Shown in pieces: positions 1-6,391 of a stretch of 7,087 nucleotides of DNA. The stretch covers positions 1 to 7,087 of the forward strand of contig JAIQGB010000287.1 in NCBI GenBank assembly GCA_020072905.1, written 5' to 3'. The notes under the pieces were generated by a model. It was not told the DNA's origin. It saw nothing but the letters and a program-made list of their open reading frames with translations, and ran no database searches. Each line of letters opens with the position of its first letter. The first letter of the stretch is position 1. The position numbers and the translations under genes are program-made. Source of the stretch: Terriglobia bacterium (GTDB lineage Bacteria > Acidobacteriota > Terriglobia > UBA7540).

Positions 1-1
1 G

Positions 2-2815
2 CTCGCCGCCGAAGAGGCGCCTGGCCAGCTCCGGCTTGAAACTCCCGAGACCGCTCCGCAACCCGAAACCACGCCGCAACCTCCAGGAAAGATCGTGGTC
101 CAGCCGGCTGTGCCCGTCGAGGAGCAGCAGCGGAATGTCATTGAGGACATTATTTTCCGCGGCAATCGCCGCGTTCCTACCGGCACGTTGCGCGCCCGGG
201 TGTTCTCGCACAAGGGCGACGTGTACGACGAAAACGCTCTCGAGCGTGATTTTATGGCGCTTTGGAATACGGGCTTCCTGGATGATATCCGGTGTGAAGT
301 CACGGACGGCGAGAAGGGGAAGATCGTCACTTTTTATGTGCGCGAGAAAAAACTGGTGCGAAGCATCGACTATAAGGGCCTGAGCACCGTGGCCCAGTCG
401 GACGTGCTCGACGAGTACAAGAAGCGGAAGGTCGGGCTTTCCATCCAATCCCAGTATGATCCGGTCGTCATCAAGCGCGCGCAGGTTGTCCTGCAGGAAC
501 TCCTGGCGGGTCACGGCCGGCAGTTCGCCACGGTCCGCGCCCGGACGCGCAACATCCCGCCCAACTCGGTGGCGCTGACATTCATCGTGGTCGAAGGGCC
601 CAAAGTCAAGATCGGCAGGATCAAGTTCGAGGGCGTCAAGGTCTTCTCCTCGGGCCACCTGGTGCGGGCGATGAAGTATTCCCGTCCCGCCGGCGCCCCG
701 CCCTGGTTCTACTGGCTTCACAAGACCTACGATAAGGACAAAATCCTGGCGGATATGGAACTCAATATCCGCACCCTCTATCAGGACAACGGTTATTTTT
801 ATGTCGTGCTGAAAGAGCCGGTGACCAAGATGACGGACACGAAGCACCACTGGCCCTTCTTTTTTTACAGCTGGGGCCGGGGCAAGAACGTGGACGTCAC
901 CATTCCCGTGGAGGAAGGGAACCAGTACCGCTTGGGGCGATTTGTTATCCGTGGCAACAAGCTCTTCAAGCAGGAGCAACTGGCGCCGGTGCTGCGGCTC
1001 AAACCCGGCGACGTCTTCGACCTCGGCAAGGTCCGCAAGAGCATCGAGAACTTTCAGAAGCTTTACGGCGCTTACGGCTACATCAACTTTACGGCCACCC
1101 CGGATATCGAACCCGACAACAAGAAGAAGCTTATCAATCTGGCGCTGGATTTTGAGGAGGAGAAACAATACTTCGTGCACCGCATCGAGTTCTCGGGCAA
1201 CACCAAGACCCGCGACAAAGTCATCCGCCGCGAACTCCTCCTCGATGAGGGCAACATTTTCAGTTCGGAGCTCTGGGACCTGAGCGTCCTGCGCGTCAAC
1301 CAGCTGGGCTTCTTCGATCAGGTCAAGAAGGAGGACTACGATATCAAGCAGAACAAGAAGGATTCCTCGGTGGATATCCTGGTGAAGGTCAAGGAGAGGG
1401 GCCGCAACTCCATCGGGTTCTCCGGCGGGGTGAGCGGCTTGGCGGGCAGCTTTGTGGGCCTCAATTACGCCACCAACAATTTTCTCGGCCTCGGCGAGAC
1501 GCTGAGCTTGCAGTTCCAGTGGGGCACCTACCAGCGACTCTACTCCTTCGGCTTTACCGAGCCCTATCTCTTCGACCGGGCCATCACGACCGGATTTACG
1601 ATATTCAAGAGTGATTACCGTTACGACCAGCTTCGCCAAGCGGCCTACTACGCCGGATTAACTCCCAACGCCGTGCAGTCGATCTTTGGGGGCTCAGCTT
1701 TCCAGAACTTCCAGCAGAACTCCTCCGGGTTCACGGTCTTTGCCAGTTATCCTCTCCGGCGAAGCTTCGCTCGGGTCGGTCTGACTTACAGCTATTCGGT
1801 GAGCAGCCTGCAGGCTTTCAGCAGCGCTTCCCAGAATTTCTTCGAGGCGTTAACCTTCCGGGGTATCGCCGGGCCGAGCGCGTTGAGCGGCATCACGCAG
1901 AGCCAGATCATGCCCACTTACCTGTACAACACGATGAACCACCCTTACGACCCCACGCGCGGGAAGTACCTCTATGCTGGCCTCGGTTTCTCGGGAAGTA
2001 TTCTGGGCGGGAACGTGAACTCGATCCGGCCGGTCGTCGAAGCCAAATACTATCGCCCCATCGCCAAGAAGAAGTCAGACCGGCCGCACGTGCTCGCGGT
2101 ACGCTTCCTGGGGTCGGTGATTTCGGGTTACGGAGGGCGCGTTCCGCCGCCTTATTCTCGATTCTATATCGGGGGCGAGGACGATATCCGCGGTTTCTAC
2201 ATCCGGAGCGTCAGTCCGATCTCGTTCTATCCCACGATCGGCCAAGTGTGCAACAAGGATGCGACCGGCCGCGACATCCCGGCGGTTGATTCCGCCGGCC
2301 GGCAGACGAGTACGTGTGGCTCCTTTACTCAATACCCGGTGAACACGGTCATCTATCCGGGCGGCGACACGGAACTGGTGACGAACATTGAGTACCGGGT
2401 CCCGATTGCTGGACCGGTCACCGTGGCCTACTTTGTGGATGTGGGCACCGCCTTCGCATGGCGCAACAGTCAATTGAAAATCGACCGGACTGCGCTCTCG
2501 AGTATCCAGCAGCAATTTCCCTGGTTTCCAGTCCCCACGACGCTGAAGCCCATCCCACTCACCAACTTCCGGCCGCGGGGCTCCACGGGGATTGAAGTCC
2601 AGGTGGTGTTGCCGGTGGTCAACGCCCCCTTCCGAGTTTTCTGGGGCTACAATTTCCTGCGGCTGGATGACACGGTCGTTCCGCCTCAGGATTACCCTCC
2701 GGAATCTCTTTTCCCGAACCACGCAACCTACGAGGCGGGGATCGCGGCTTTCCGGGGCTTCCGCTTGGCCGACCCCAGGTCGCGCCTGGGGTTCACGGTA
2801 GCACGCACCTTCTAA
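2..2815 (+). CDS. bamA: BamA outer-membrane protein assembly factor (5' end missing)
   Basis: This is the central Omp85 protein of the BAM complex, which folds and inserts beta-barrel proteins into the outer membrane. The frame is open from base 2 with no stop, so the GTG at 95 is probably internal and the signal peptide lies outside the window. Counting from base 2 (937 residues visible), residues 1-43 are a Pro/Glu-rich linker. Five POTRA domains follow at about 44-116, 117-199, 200-306, 307-387 and 388-469; several open with the usual strand ending in F/Y-x-G (IIFRGN, IKFEGV, FVIRGN, IEFSGN). The rest is the 16-strand barrel. It contains the loop-6 signature IRGF (729-732; classical VRGF) and ends in Phe, as expected of a C-terminal beta-signal. 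POTRA3 carries two aromatic-rich inserts, and two Cys (750, 772) follow the IRGF motif. The gene lies 66 bp upstream of a Skp-like gene, the usual pairing. TamA or another Omp85 is less likely because five POTRAs and the skp neighbour point to BamA. Confidence 0.95.
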   Translation, partial: LAAEEAPGQLRLETPETAPQPETTPQPPGKIVVQPAVPVEEQQRNVIEDIIFRGNRRVPTGTLRARVFSHKGDVYDENALERDFMALWNTGFLDDIRCEVTDGEKGKIVTFYVREKKLVRSIDYKGLSTVAQSDVLDEYKKRKVGLSIQSQYDPVVIKRAQVVLQELLAGHGRQFATVRARTRNIPPNSVALTFIVVEGPKVKIGRIKFEGVKVFSSGHLVRAMKYSRPAGAPPWFYWLHKTYDKDKILADMELNIRTLYQDNGYFYVVLKEPVTKMTDTKHHWPFFFYSWGRGKNVDVTIPVEEGNQYRLGRFVIRGNKLFKQEQLAPVLRLKPGDVFDLGKVRKSIENFQKLYGAYGYINFTATPDIEPDNKKKLINLALDFEEEKQYFVHRIEFSGNTKTRDKVIRRELLLDEGNIFSSELWDLSVLRVNQLGFFDQVKKEDYDIKQNKKDSSVDILVKVKERGRNSIGFSGGVSGLAGSFVGLNYATNNFLGLGETLSLQFQWGTYQRLYSFGFTEPYLFDRAITTGFTIFKSDYRYDQLRQAAYYAGLTPNAVQSIFGGSAFQNFQQNSSGFTVFASYPLRRSFARVGLTYSYSVSSLQAFSSASQNFFEALTFRGIAGPSALSGITQSQIMPTYLYNTMNHPYDPTRGKYLYAGLGFSGSILGGNVNSIRPVVEAKYYRPIAKKKSDRPHVLAVRFLGSVISGYGGRVPPPYSRFYIGGEDDIRGFYIRSVSPISFYPTIGQVCNKDATGRDIPAVDSAGRQTSTCGSFTQYPVNTVIYPGGDTELVTNIEYRVPIAGPVTVAYFVDVGTAFAWRNSQLKIDRTALSSIQQQFPWFPVPTTLKPIPLTNFRPRGSTGIEVQVVLPVVNAPFRVFWGYNFLRLDDTVVPPQDYPPESLFPNHATYEAGIAAFRGFRLADPRSRLGFTVARTF
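2773..2791 (+). repeat. Perfect inverted repeat at the 3' end of bamA
   Basis: CCCCAGG (2773-2779) and CCTGGGG (2785-2791) are perfect inverted copies separated by 5 nt. They lie within the last codons of bamA, 21 nt before its stop. No T-run follows, so this is not a standard intrinsic terminator. It could be a hairpin that stabilises the bamA end of the mRNA or lowers read-through into skp, or simply a chance result of high GC. Confidence 0.4.
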
Positions 2816-2832
2816 CCCTCTGCGCTTTGTTG

Positions 2833-2838
2833 TAGAAT
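2833..2838 (+). promoter_or_regulatory. Possible -10 element ahead of skp
   Basis: TAGAAT (5 of 6 matches to TATAAT) sits in the short AT-richer part of the 66-bp bamA-skp gap. It would place a start near 2845 and a leader of about 35 nt. No convincing -35 hexamer lies 16-18 bp upstream, where the sequence runs into the bamA stop codon. skp may therefore be read both from bamA and from a weak internal promoter. Confidence 0.25.
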
Positions 2839-2881
2839 AGGGCGCTTTGATTGCCTATTCCCAACCCCTGAAGGAGCTCGA

Positions 2882-3544
2882 ATGAGAAACAGAGTTGCCA
2901 CATTCATCATGACGCTCGGCTTGCTCCTCTGGCCTGTCCTCGCGTGGGGGCAGAGCGGAGGCAAGGTCGGAGTCATCAACCTGCAAGAAGCGATCGCCAA
3001 TACCCTAGAGGGTAAAAAGGCCTTGACAGATATTCAGAAGAAATACCAACCTCGCCAGGCGGATCTCCAGCGGCAGCAGCAGGAGATCCAGGCGCTGCAG
3101 GACCAATTGCAGAAGCAGGCAGCAACCCTCAGTGACGAGGAGCGGGTGCGTCTGAGCCGGGACTTGGATGATAAGCAGAAGCTCTTCAAGCGCGCCACGG
3201 AGGATGCCACGGCGGAATACCAGGCCGACAACCAGGACGCTCTGCGGCGCATGGGCCAGAAGATGGTCCGCATCATCAACGATTACGCCCAGCAGAACGG
3301 CTACTCGCTGATTCTGGAAGAGGGTCAGGTCCAGCCCTACTTCGTGACGCGCGATGCTGACCTCACCGCGGAGATCGCCAAGCGCTACGACGCCGCGAAT
3401 CCGGTCGAGGGCGCCGCGACCTCCGGGGCAGCGGCAACACCCGCCCCGGTGCCCAGCAGCCCCCGGCCTGCAGCCACGCAGCCTCCCGCCAAGCCTGCGG
3501 CTGGGGCGGCAGCCAAACCTGCAGAGAACAAGCCGAAGCCCTAA
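2882..3544 (+). CDS. skp: Skp/OmpH-family periplasmic chaperone
   Basis: This is a periplasmic holdase chaperone that keeps unfolded outer-membrane proteins soluble on the way to BamA. The 220-residue product begins with a signal peptide: a basic start, a hydrophobic core at about 7-20, and likely cleavage after A-W-G at 23. The family's first strand, KVGVINLQEAI, is at 28-38. A long Gln/Lys/Glu-rich alpha-helical coiled-coil region (about 45-135) forms the 'tentacles'. The closing NGYSLILEEG strand and the DLTAEIAKRYD helix (139-170) complete the core. Residues 173-220 are a low-complexity tail with 15 Ala and 12 Pro in 48 residues plus several Lys; E. coli Skp (161 residues) has no such tail. 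The ATG at 2882 is supported by AAGGAG at 2871-2876, the only clear Shine-Dalgarno sequence I see ahead of a gene in this window. The gene directly follows bamA on the same strand. Confidence 0.9.
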   Translation: MRNRVATFIMTLGLLLWPVLAWGQSGGKVGVINLQEAIANTLEGKKALTDIQKKYQPRQADLQRQQQEIQALQDQLQKQAATLSDEERVRLSRDLDDKQKLFKRATEDATAEYQADNQDALRRMGQKMVRIINDYAQQNGYSLILEEGQVQPYFVTRDADLTAEIAKRYDAANPVEGAATSGAAATPAPVPSSPRPAATQPPAKPAAGAAAKPAENKPKP

Positions 3545-3573
3545 TCTCGGGAATTTACCTTCTCTGTCCCGGC

Positions 3574-3620
3574 GGCCACCGAGCGCTCTTGCTCCGAGCG
3601 GTGGCCTGGGTCTTTGCGTG
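3574..3620 (+). terminator. Hairpin between convergent skp and CDF genes
   Basis: GGCCACCG (3574-3581) pairs perfectly with CGGTGGCC (3599-3606). The 17-nt interior can form a small extra stem (AGC with GCT). On the plus strand the stem is followed by TGGGTCTTTGCG, a poor T-tract, so termination would be weak or Rho-assisted. On the minus strand no T-tract follows. It lies in the 96-bp gap between the two convergent stop codons, which is the reason for calling it a terminator for skp. Confidence 0.5.
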
Positions 3621-3640
3621 TGTCGTCGAGGAGGAGCTTC

Positions 3641-5068
3641 TCAGGCCCGCCCTTTGGGCTCGGGGTGAATGCTGATTTTGGAGATCTGGGGAAAGGCCTT
3701 GCGGAACTTGAATCCCAATTCTTCCGTGATGTCGTGGACGCGGGCGACGGAAAGATTCGAGTCCACCGTGCAATGCATGCGGACCACGACGTTCCCCCCC
3801 ACCCGATAGGCCTCGACCGAATGGCAGTCGAGCACGCCCGGCGTCTCGCGCGCGATGGCGGAGAGGCGCCGCTCCATCTTGGAATCCACGCCCCGCGCTT
3901 CCGAGCCGCTCTCGACGGCCTCGAGAAGCGGCTCGATGTGAACATTCACCTCGTTCACTTCCGCCACCTCGCGCTGAATCTCTCCTTCCAGGCGGGTTGC
4001 CTGGTCGTGGGCCTCCTCGAGAGTGAGGCTGGGATCGACTTCCAGGTCCAAATTGACGTTCACGCGCCCGGCGACTTCGAACGCGGTCACCTCGTGGACC
4101 AGGAAATTGCCCCGATGGGCGATGGAGCGGATGCGCTGCACGAGGTTCTCGGCCGTGGGTTCGCGCGGCGCGGCGTGCACCACCACGTCGGCGCTGGGAA
4201 AGAGTTCGTGGATCTTGGCCTCCACGACGTCCACCACGGACTGCGCGTGCTCGAACGGAATGTTGCTTTCCAGCGTCAACCGCAGATCGACAAAGAGCCG
4301 GTTGCCGCTCTCGCGCACCCGGATGCGGTCGTGGTTCAGCACGCCGGGCACGCTCGCCACCGCTTCGGCGATTCGCGCGGACGTGCCCGCCGGCGCCGCA
4401 TCCACCAACGCGTCCACGGTCTTCTTACCCAGCCGCAGGGAGATGTAAACCACAATCCCGGCCACCATCAGGGCCGCCACCGGATCCGCGTGCCGCAGCC
4501 AGGGGAGGCCCCGGCGCTCGGCGATCCACACCAGGACCAGCCCCAGGATCACCACCGTCGAGCTGTAGACGTCGGTTGAGAAGTGCAAGGCGTCGGCTTC
4601 CAAGGCCTGGCTGTTGTATTTCCGCGCCACACGAAAGAGCGCCCGCGAGCGAAACAGGTCGATGGTGATCGAAATAACCATCACGCCGAAGGCCCAGACC
4701 GAGGGATCAACGTGCACGTCGCGGAAGAAGAGGCGACGGGCCGCTTCAATGGTGATCCAGGCGCAGGTGACGAGCAGCAGAGCCGTCTCGAGGAAGGCGG
4801 AGAGGTGTTCGATCTTCCCGTGGCCGAAGGGATGACGGCTGTCCGCAGGCTTGTCCGAAACGCGCACGGAAAGATAGGTGACGACCGCGGCGACAAGATC
4901 CAAACCCGAGTGGGCGGCCTCGGAGAGAATTCCCAGGCTGCCCGTCGTTACTCCCACCACGACCTTCAGCGTGGTCAGAACGCAGGCGGCGAGCACCGAA
5001 CTCAGGGCGACCGCCTGTTTCTCCTGCGTGGGAACGTTGGTGGCCGCCGTCGTTTGCAGGCTGGGCAT
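3641..5068 (-). CDS. Cation diffusion facilitator (CDF) metal exporter with three C-terminal domains
   Basis: This is an inner-membrane divalent metal/proton antiporter, probably exporting Zn2+ or a similar ion. Of its 475 residues, about 22-213 form the six-helix CDF membrane domain. TM2 has the metal-site motif H53-x-x-x-D57 (in SEAAHSGLD), TM5 has H162-x-x-x-D166, and the conserved HPFGHGKIEH block follows TM2 at 79-88. An HD-HD site is typical of Zn/Cd exporters of the CzcD/ZitB type; YiiP has DD-HD. Typical CDFs are about 300 residues with one cytoplasmic ferredoxin-like domain. Here three tandem copies occupy about 229-301, 305-380 and 396-471, each ending V/I-H-x-x-P. Copy ligands that line up with YiiP are listed in the findings. 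The ATG at 5068 has no Shine-Dalgarno sequence and lies 8 nt from a TATAAT box. No later start keeps TM1 intact, so I keep this start. The specific metal cannot be fixed from sequence, so no gene symbol is given. Confidence 0.93.
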   Translation of the reverse strand: MPSLQTTAATNVPTQEKQAVALSSVLAACVLTTLKVVVGVTTGSLGILSEAAHSGLDLVAAVVTYLSVRVSDKPADSRHPFGHGKIEHLSAFLETALLLVTCAWITIEAARRLFFRDVHVDPSVWAFGVMVISITIDLFRSRALFRVARKYNSQALEADALHFSTDVYSSTVVILGLVLVWIAERRGLPWLRHADPVAALMVAGIVVYISLRLGKKTVDALVDAAPAGTSARIAEAVASVPGVLNHDRIRVRESGNRLFVDLRLTLESNIPFEHAQSVVDVVEAKIHELFPSADVVVHAAPREPTAENLVQRIRSIAHRGNFLVHEVTAFEVAGRVNVNLDLEVDPSLTLEEAHDQATRLEGEIQREVAEVNEVNVHIEPLLEAVESGSEARGVDSKMERRLSAIARETPGVLDCHSVEAYRVGGNVVVRMHCTVDSNLSVARVHDITEELGFKFRKAFPQISKISIHPEPKGRA

Positions 5069-5076
5069 GGCGATTG

Positions 5077-5107
5077 ATTATAGTGCGCGGCAGCGGCACG
5101 TGGGCAA
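5077..5107 (-). promoter_or_regulatory. Promoter of the CDF gene, probably leaderless
   Basis: On the minus strand a perfect TATAAT occupies 5082-5077. A possible -35, TTGCCC (4 of 6 matches), is at 5107-5102 with a long 19-bp spacer. Transcription should begin about 7 nt after the -10, at about 5071-5068, which is at or within 3 nt of the A of the CDF start codon. The -10 stands out in otherwise GC-rich sequence. Confidence 0.55.
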
Positions 5108-5149
5108 TTCACTCCGCAACGCTTTCTCGGGGGAGACCCGCATTCGCCG

Positions 5150-5965
5150 CTACGATCCCGGATTGCCTTGGCCGATCAGGAATGCCGCGAGCACAAGCAC
5201 GGCGCTTCCGGTGAGCATGCGGCGGAATGCCGAGCGCGGCGCGTCCCGCCACTCGCCCAGGATGAGGCCCCAGGCGTTTGAGGTCAGCACGATCAGGGCG
5301 ATGAACACCGGCCAGCCGAAGCTCGGCCCGAGGGGGCCTAGTCCCACCACACTCATCCCGTAGAAGCAGACGCTCGCCGCCCAGACAAAACTCATCCCCA
5401 CGACCAGGCCCGCGTCGCGGCTGGTGCCCTGGACGCCGAAGGCCGCCGTGGCGTGGGTGCTCAGGATCCGATACAGGCAGTATCCCACCTGCGTGACGGC
5501 TGCCGCGGAGAGGAAGACCGCCCAGGCCACGTAAGTGTTCACGCTGAACTGCGCGCCTTGGGGGATCTGATGGGCGCTGCGCAAGAGGGTCACGCCATAC
5601 TGGATGCCGAAATTCAACAGCGGCGCGCCGATGCCGCCGATGATGGCAATCACCAAGCCCTTGCGAAAGCGCGCCCCGGTCGCGCCGGGAGCCTTGCTTT
5701 TCGATCCGCCCGCTTGCGCGCAGAGGACGACTCCGCCCACCATCACCGCCAAGCCTCCCAGGAAAAACGCGTCTTGCGCGGTGTGGAGCGAGAGCGCGTG
5801 CGACCAGATCATCGGCACGAGCGCCCCGAGCACGATCGAGAGCCCTAACTGAATGGCAAAGCCAAGCGCGATGCCGAGCAGGTCCACGGCGACTCCGTAA
5901 AGGAGCGAGGCGACGCCCCAGAGCAAGCCCAGGGCGATGAGGCCCCACCAGCCGCGCGCCGGCAC
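5150..5965 (-). pseudogene. rhaT: RhaT-like sugar/proton symporter, N-terminus deleted
   Basis: The product resembles the L-rhamnose/H+ symporter RhaT of the drug/metabolite transporter superfamily, an inner-membrane protein. About 271 residues remain from the first usable codon (GTG at 5965). The blocks GLLWGVASLLYG, ALGFAIQLG and the end WGLILGEWRDAPRSAFRR line up by recall with E. coli RhaT (344 aa) blocks FGAMWGIGNINYG, SMGIGIAIG and VGLVLKEWNNAGRRP. This places the first residue near E. coli residue 68, so roughly the first 70 residues, including two membrane helices, are absent. The frame stays open upstream only to a TGA at 6031-6029, and that stretch coincides with the end of a TPR gene in another frame. 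No Shine-Dalgarno sequence precedes the GTG. The 3' end is intact (TAG at 5152-5150). Loss of two helices should abolish transport, hence pseudogene. A short functional form or an assembly error remain possible, and the rhamnose specificity is not shown. Confidence 0.75.
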
Positions 5966-6273
5966 CGCGGAGAGAATACTTTCTCCAGTTCGCTCTGAGC
6001 GTGGTGGTTGCCCTGGCTCCGGGTGACCTCAACGCCCCGGGTGAAGACGTCTTTCGCCTCTTCTCGGCGGCCCTGGTGGAGGAGGAACATTCCAGCCTGA
6101 TAATACGCCGCCGAGTACTGCGAGTGGTTTTTCAGGAGGTAGTCGAAATGCTCCCAGGCGCCGCCTGGCGGGTCCGACTTCGCAAGTTCCAAGGCCAGCG
6201 CGTAGCGAGCGAAGGTATCGTCCGGATTCGCGGCCAGCATCTCCTGTAAGATCTCGGCACGGGTCTTTTCCAT
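5845..6273 (-). CDS. Small tetratricopeptide-repeat protein with out-of-frame C-terminus
   Basis: The ATG at 6273 opens a 142-residue frame. Residues about 1-97 are a convincing cytoplasmic TPR protein with no signal peptide or membrane segment. Repeat 1 is at about 20-50 (ARYALALELAK, then AWEHFDYLLKNHS) and repeat 2 at about 53-90 (AAYYQAGMFLLHQG, then EEAKDVFTRGVEV). Such proteins are protein-interaction scaffolds; the partner is unknown. After HAQSELE (91-97) the character changes abruptly to an Arg/Ser/Ala/Pro-rich tail of 45 residues. This tail is read from the same DNA that encodes the rhaT-like membrane protein in another frame, so it is not native sequence. The core is therefore probably intact with a damaged end. 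The open frame continues upstream of 6273 to about 6618, but that part is antisense to the thioesterase start and the promoter region and was not accepted. No Shine-Dalgarno sequence precedes the ATG. Confidence 0.75.
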   Translation of the reverse strand: MEKTRAEILQEMLAANPDDTFARYALALELAKSDPPGGAWEHFDYLLKNHSQYSAAYYQAGMFLLHQGRREEAKDVFTRGVEVTRSQGNHHAQSELEKVFSPRCRRAAGGASSPWACSGASPRSFTESPWTCSASRLALPFS

Positions 6274-6293
6274 TGGGGCAGTCTGGAGGAGCC

Positions 6294-6317
6294 TTCCGGC
6301 AACGGCGGGTGCCGGAA
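6294..6317 (-). promoter_or_regulatory. Hairpin in the leader of the TPR gene
   Basis: TTCCGGCA (6294-6301) and TGCCGGAA (6310-6317) are perfect 8-bp inverted copies around an 8-nt loop. They lie 21-44 nt upstream of the TPR start codon. If transcription starts near 6380 on the minus strand, the hairpin forms in the 5' leader. Neither side has a T-tract, so it is not a simple terminator. It may be an RNA stability or translation element, or a DNA operator. Confidence 0.45.
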
Positions 6318-6362
6318 AACACCAGAAATCGAATCTGGGCCTACGGGATTCACCGAATCGTA

Positions 6363-6391
6363 TTGCAATGACCCGGTGAGTGAAATAGTAT
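6363..6391 (+). promoter_or_regulatory. Promoter for the thioesterase gene
   Basis: TTGCAA (6363-6368, 4 of 6 matches) and TAGTAT (6386-6391, 4 of 6) are separated by exactly 17 bp. The predicted start is near 6398, giving a leader of about 95 nt before the ATG at 6494. The -10 overlaps by five bases that of a promoter on the other strand. Confidence 0.5.

Noticed and set aside
95..97. GTG at 95 as the bamA start
   Set aside because: The same frame is open back to base 2 with linker-like Pro/Glu-rich sequence and no Shine-Dalgarno sequence at 95; a BamA also needs a signal peptide, which would lie upstream.
2075..2722. 215-codon minus-strand open frame
   Set aside because: It is antisense to the conserved BamA barrel with no domain or ribosome binding site; a GC-driven shadow.
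3614..4579. 321-codon plus-strand open frame
   Set aside because: It is fully antisense to the clearly recognisable CDF gene, has no known motif, and is His/Asp/Arg-rich, as expected from reading GC-rich codons backward.
5960..6031. Programmed ribosomal frameshift joining TPR and RhaT
   Set aside because: The frame change would be -1, but no slippery heptamer is seen near the junction, and a TPR domain replacing two membrane helices is not a sensible product; a deletion is simpler.
5109..6032. 307-codon minus-strand open frame overlapping the rhaT remnant
   Set aside because: It reads the transporter in the wrong frame and gives Arg/Gly/Pro-rich sequence without membrane segments, while the 5965-5150 frame gives proper hydrophobic helices matching RhaT.
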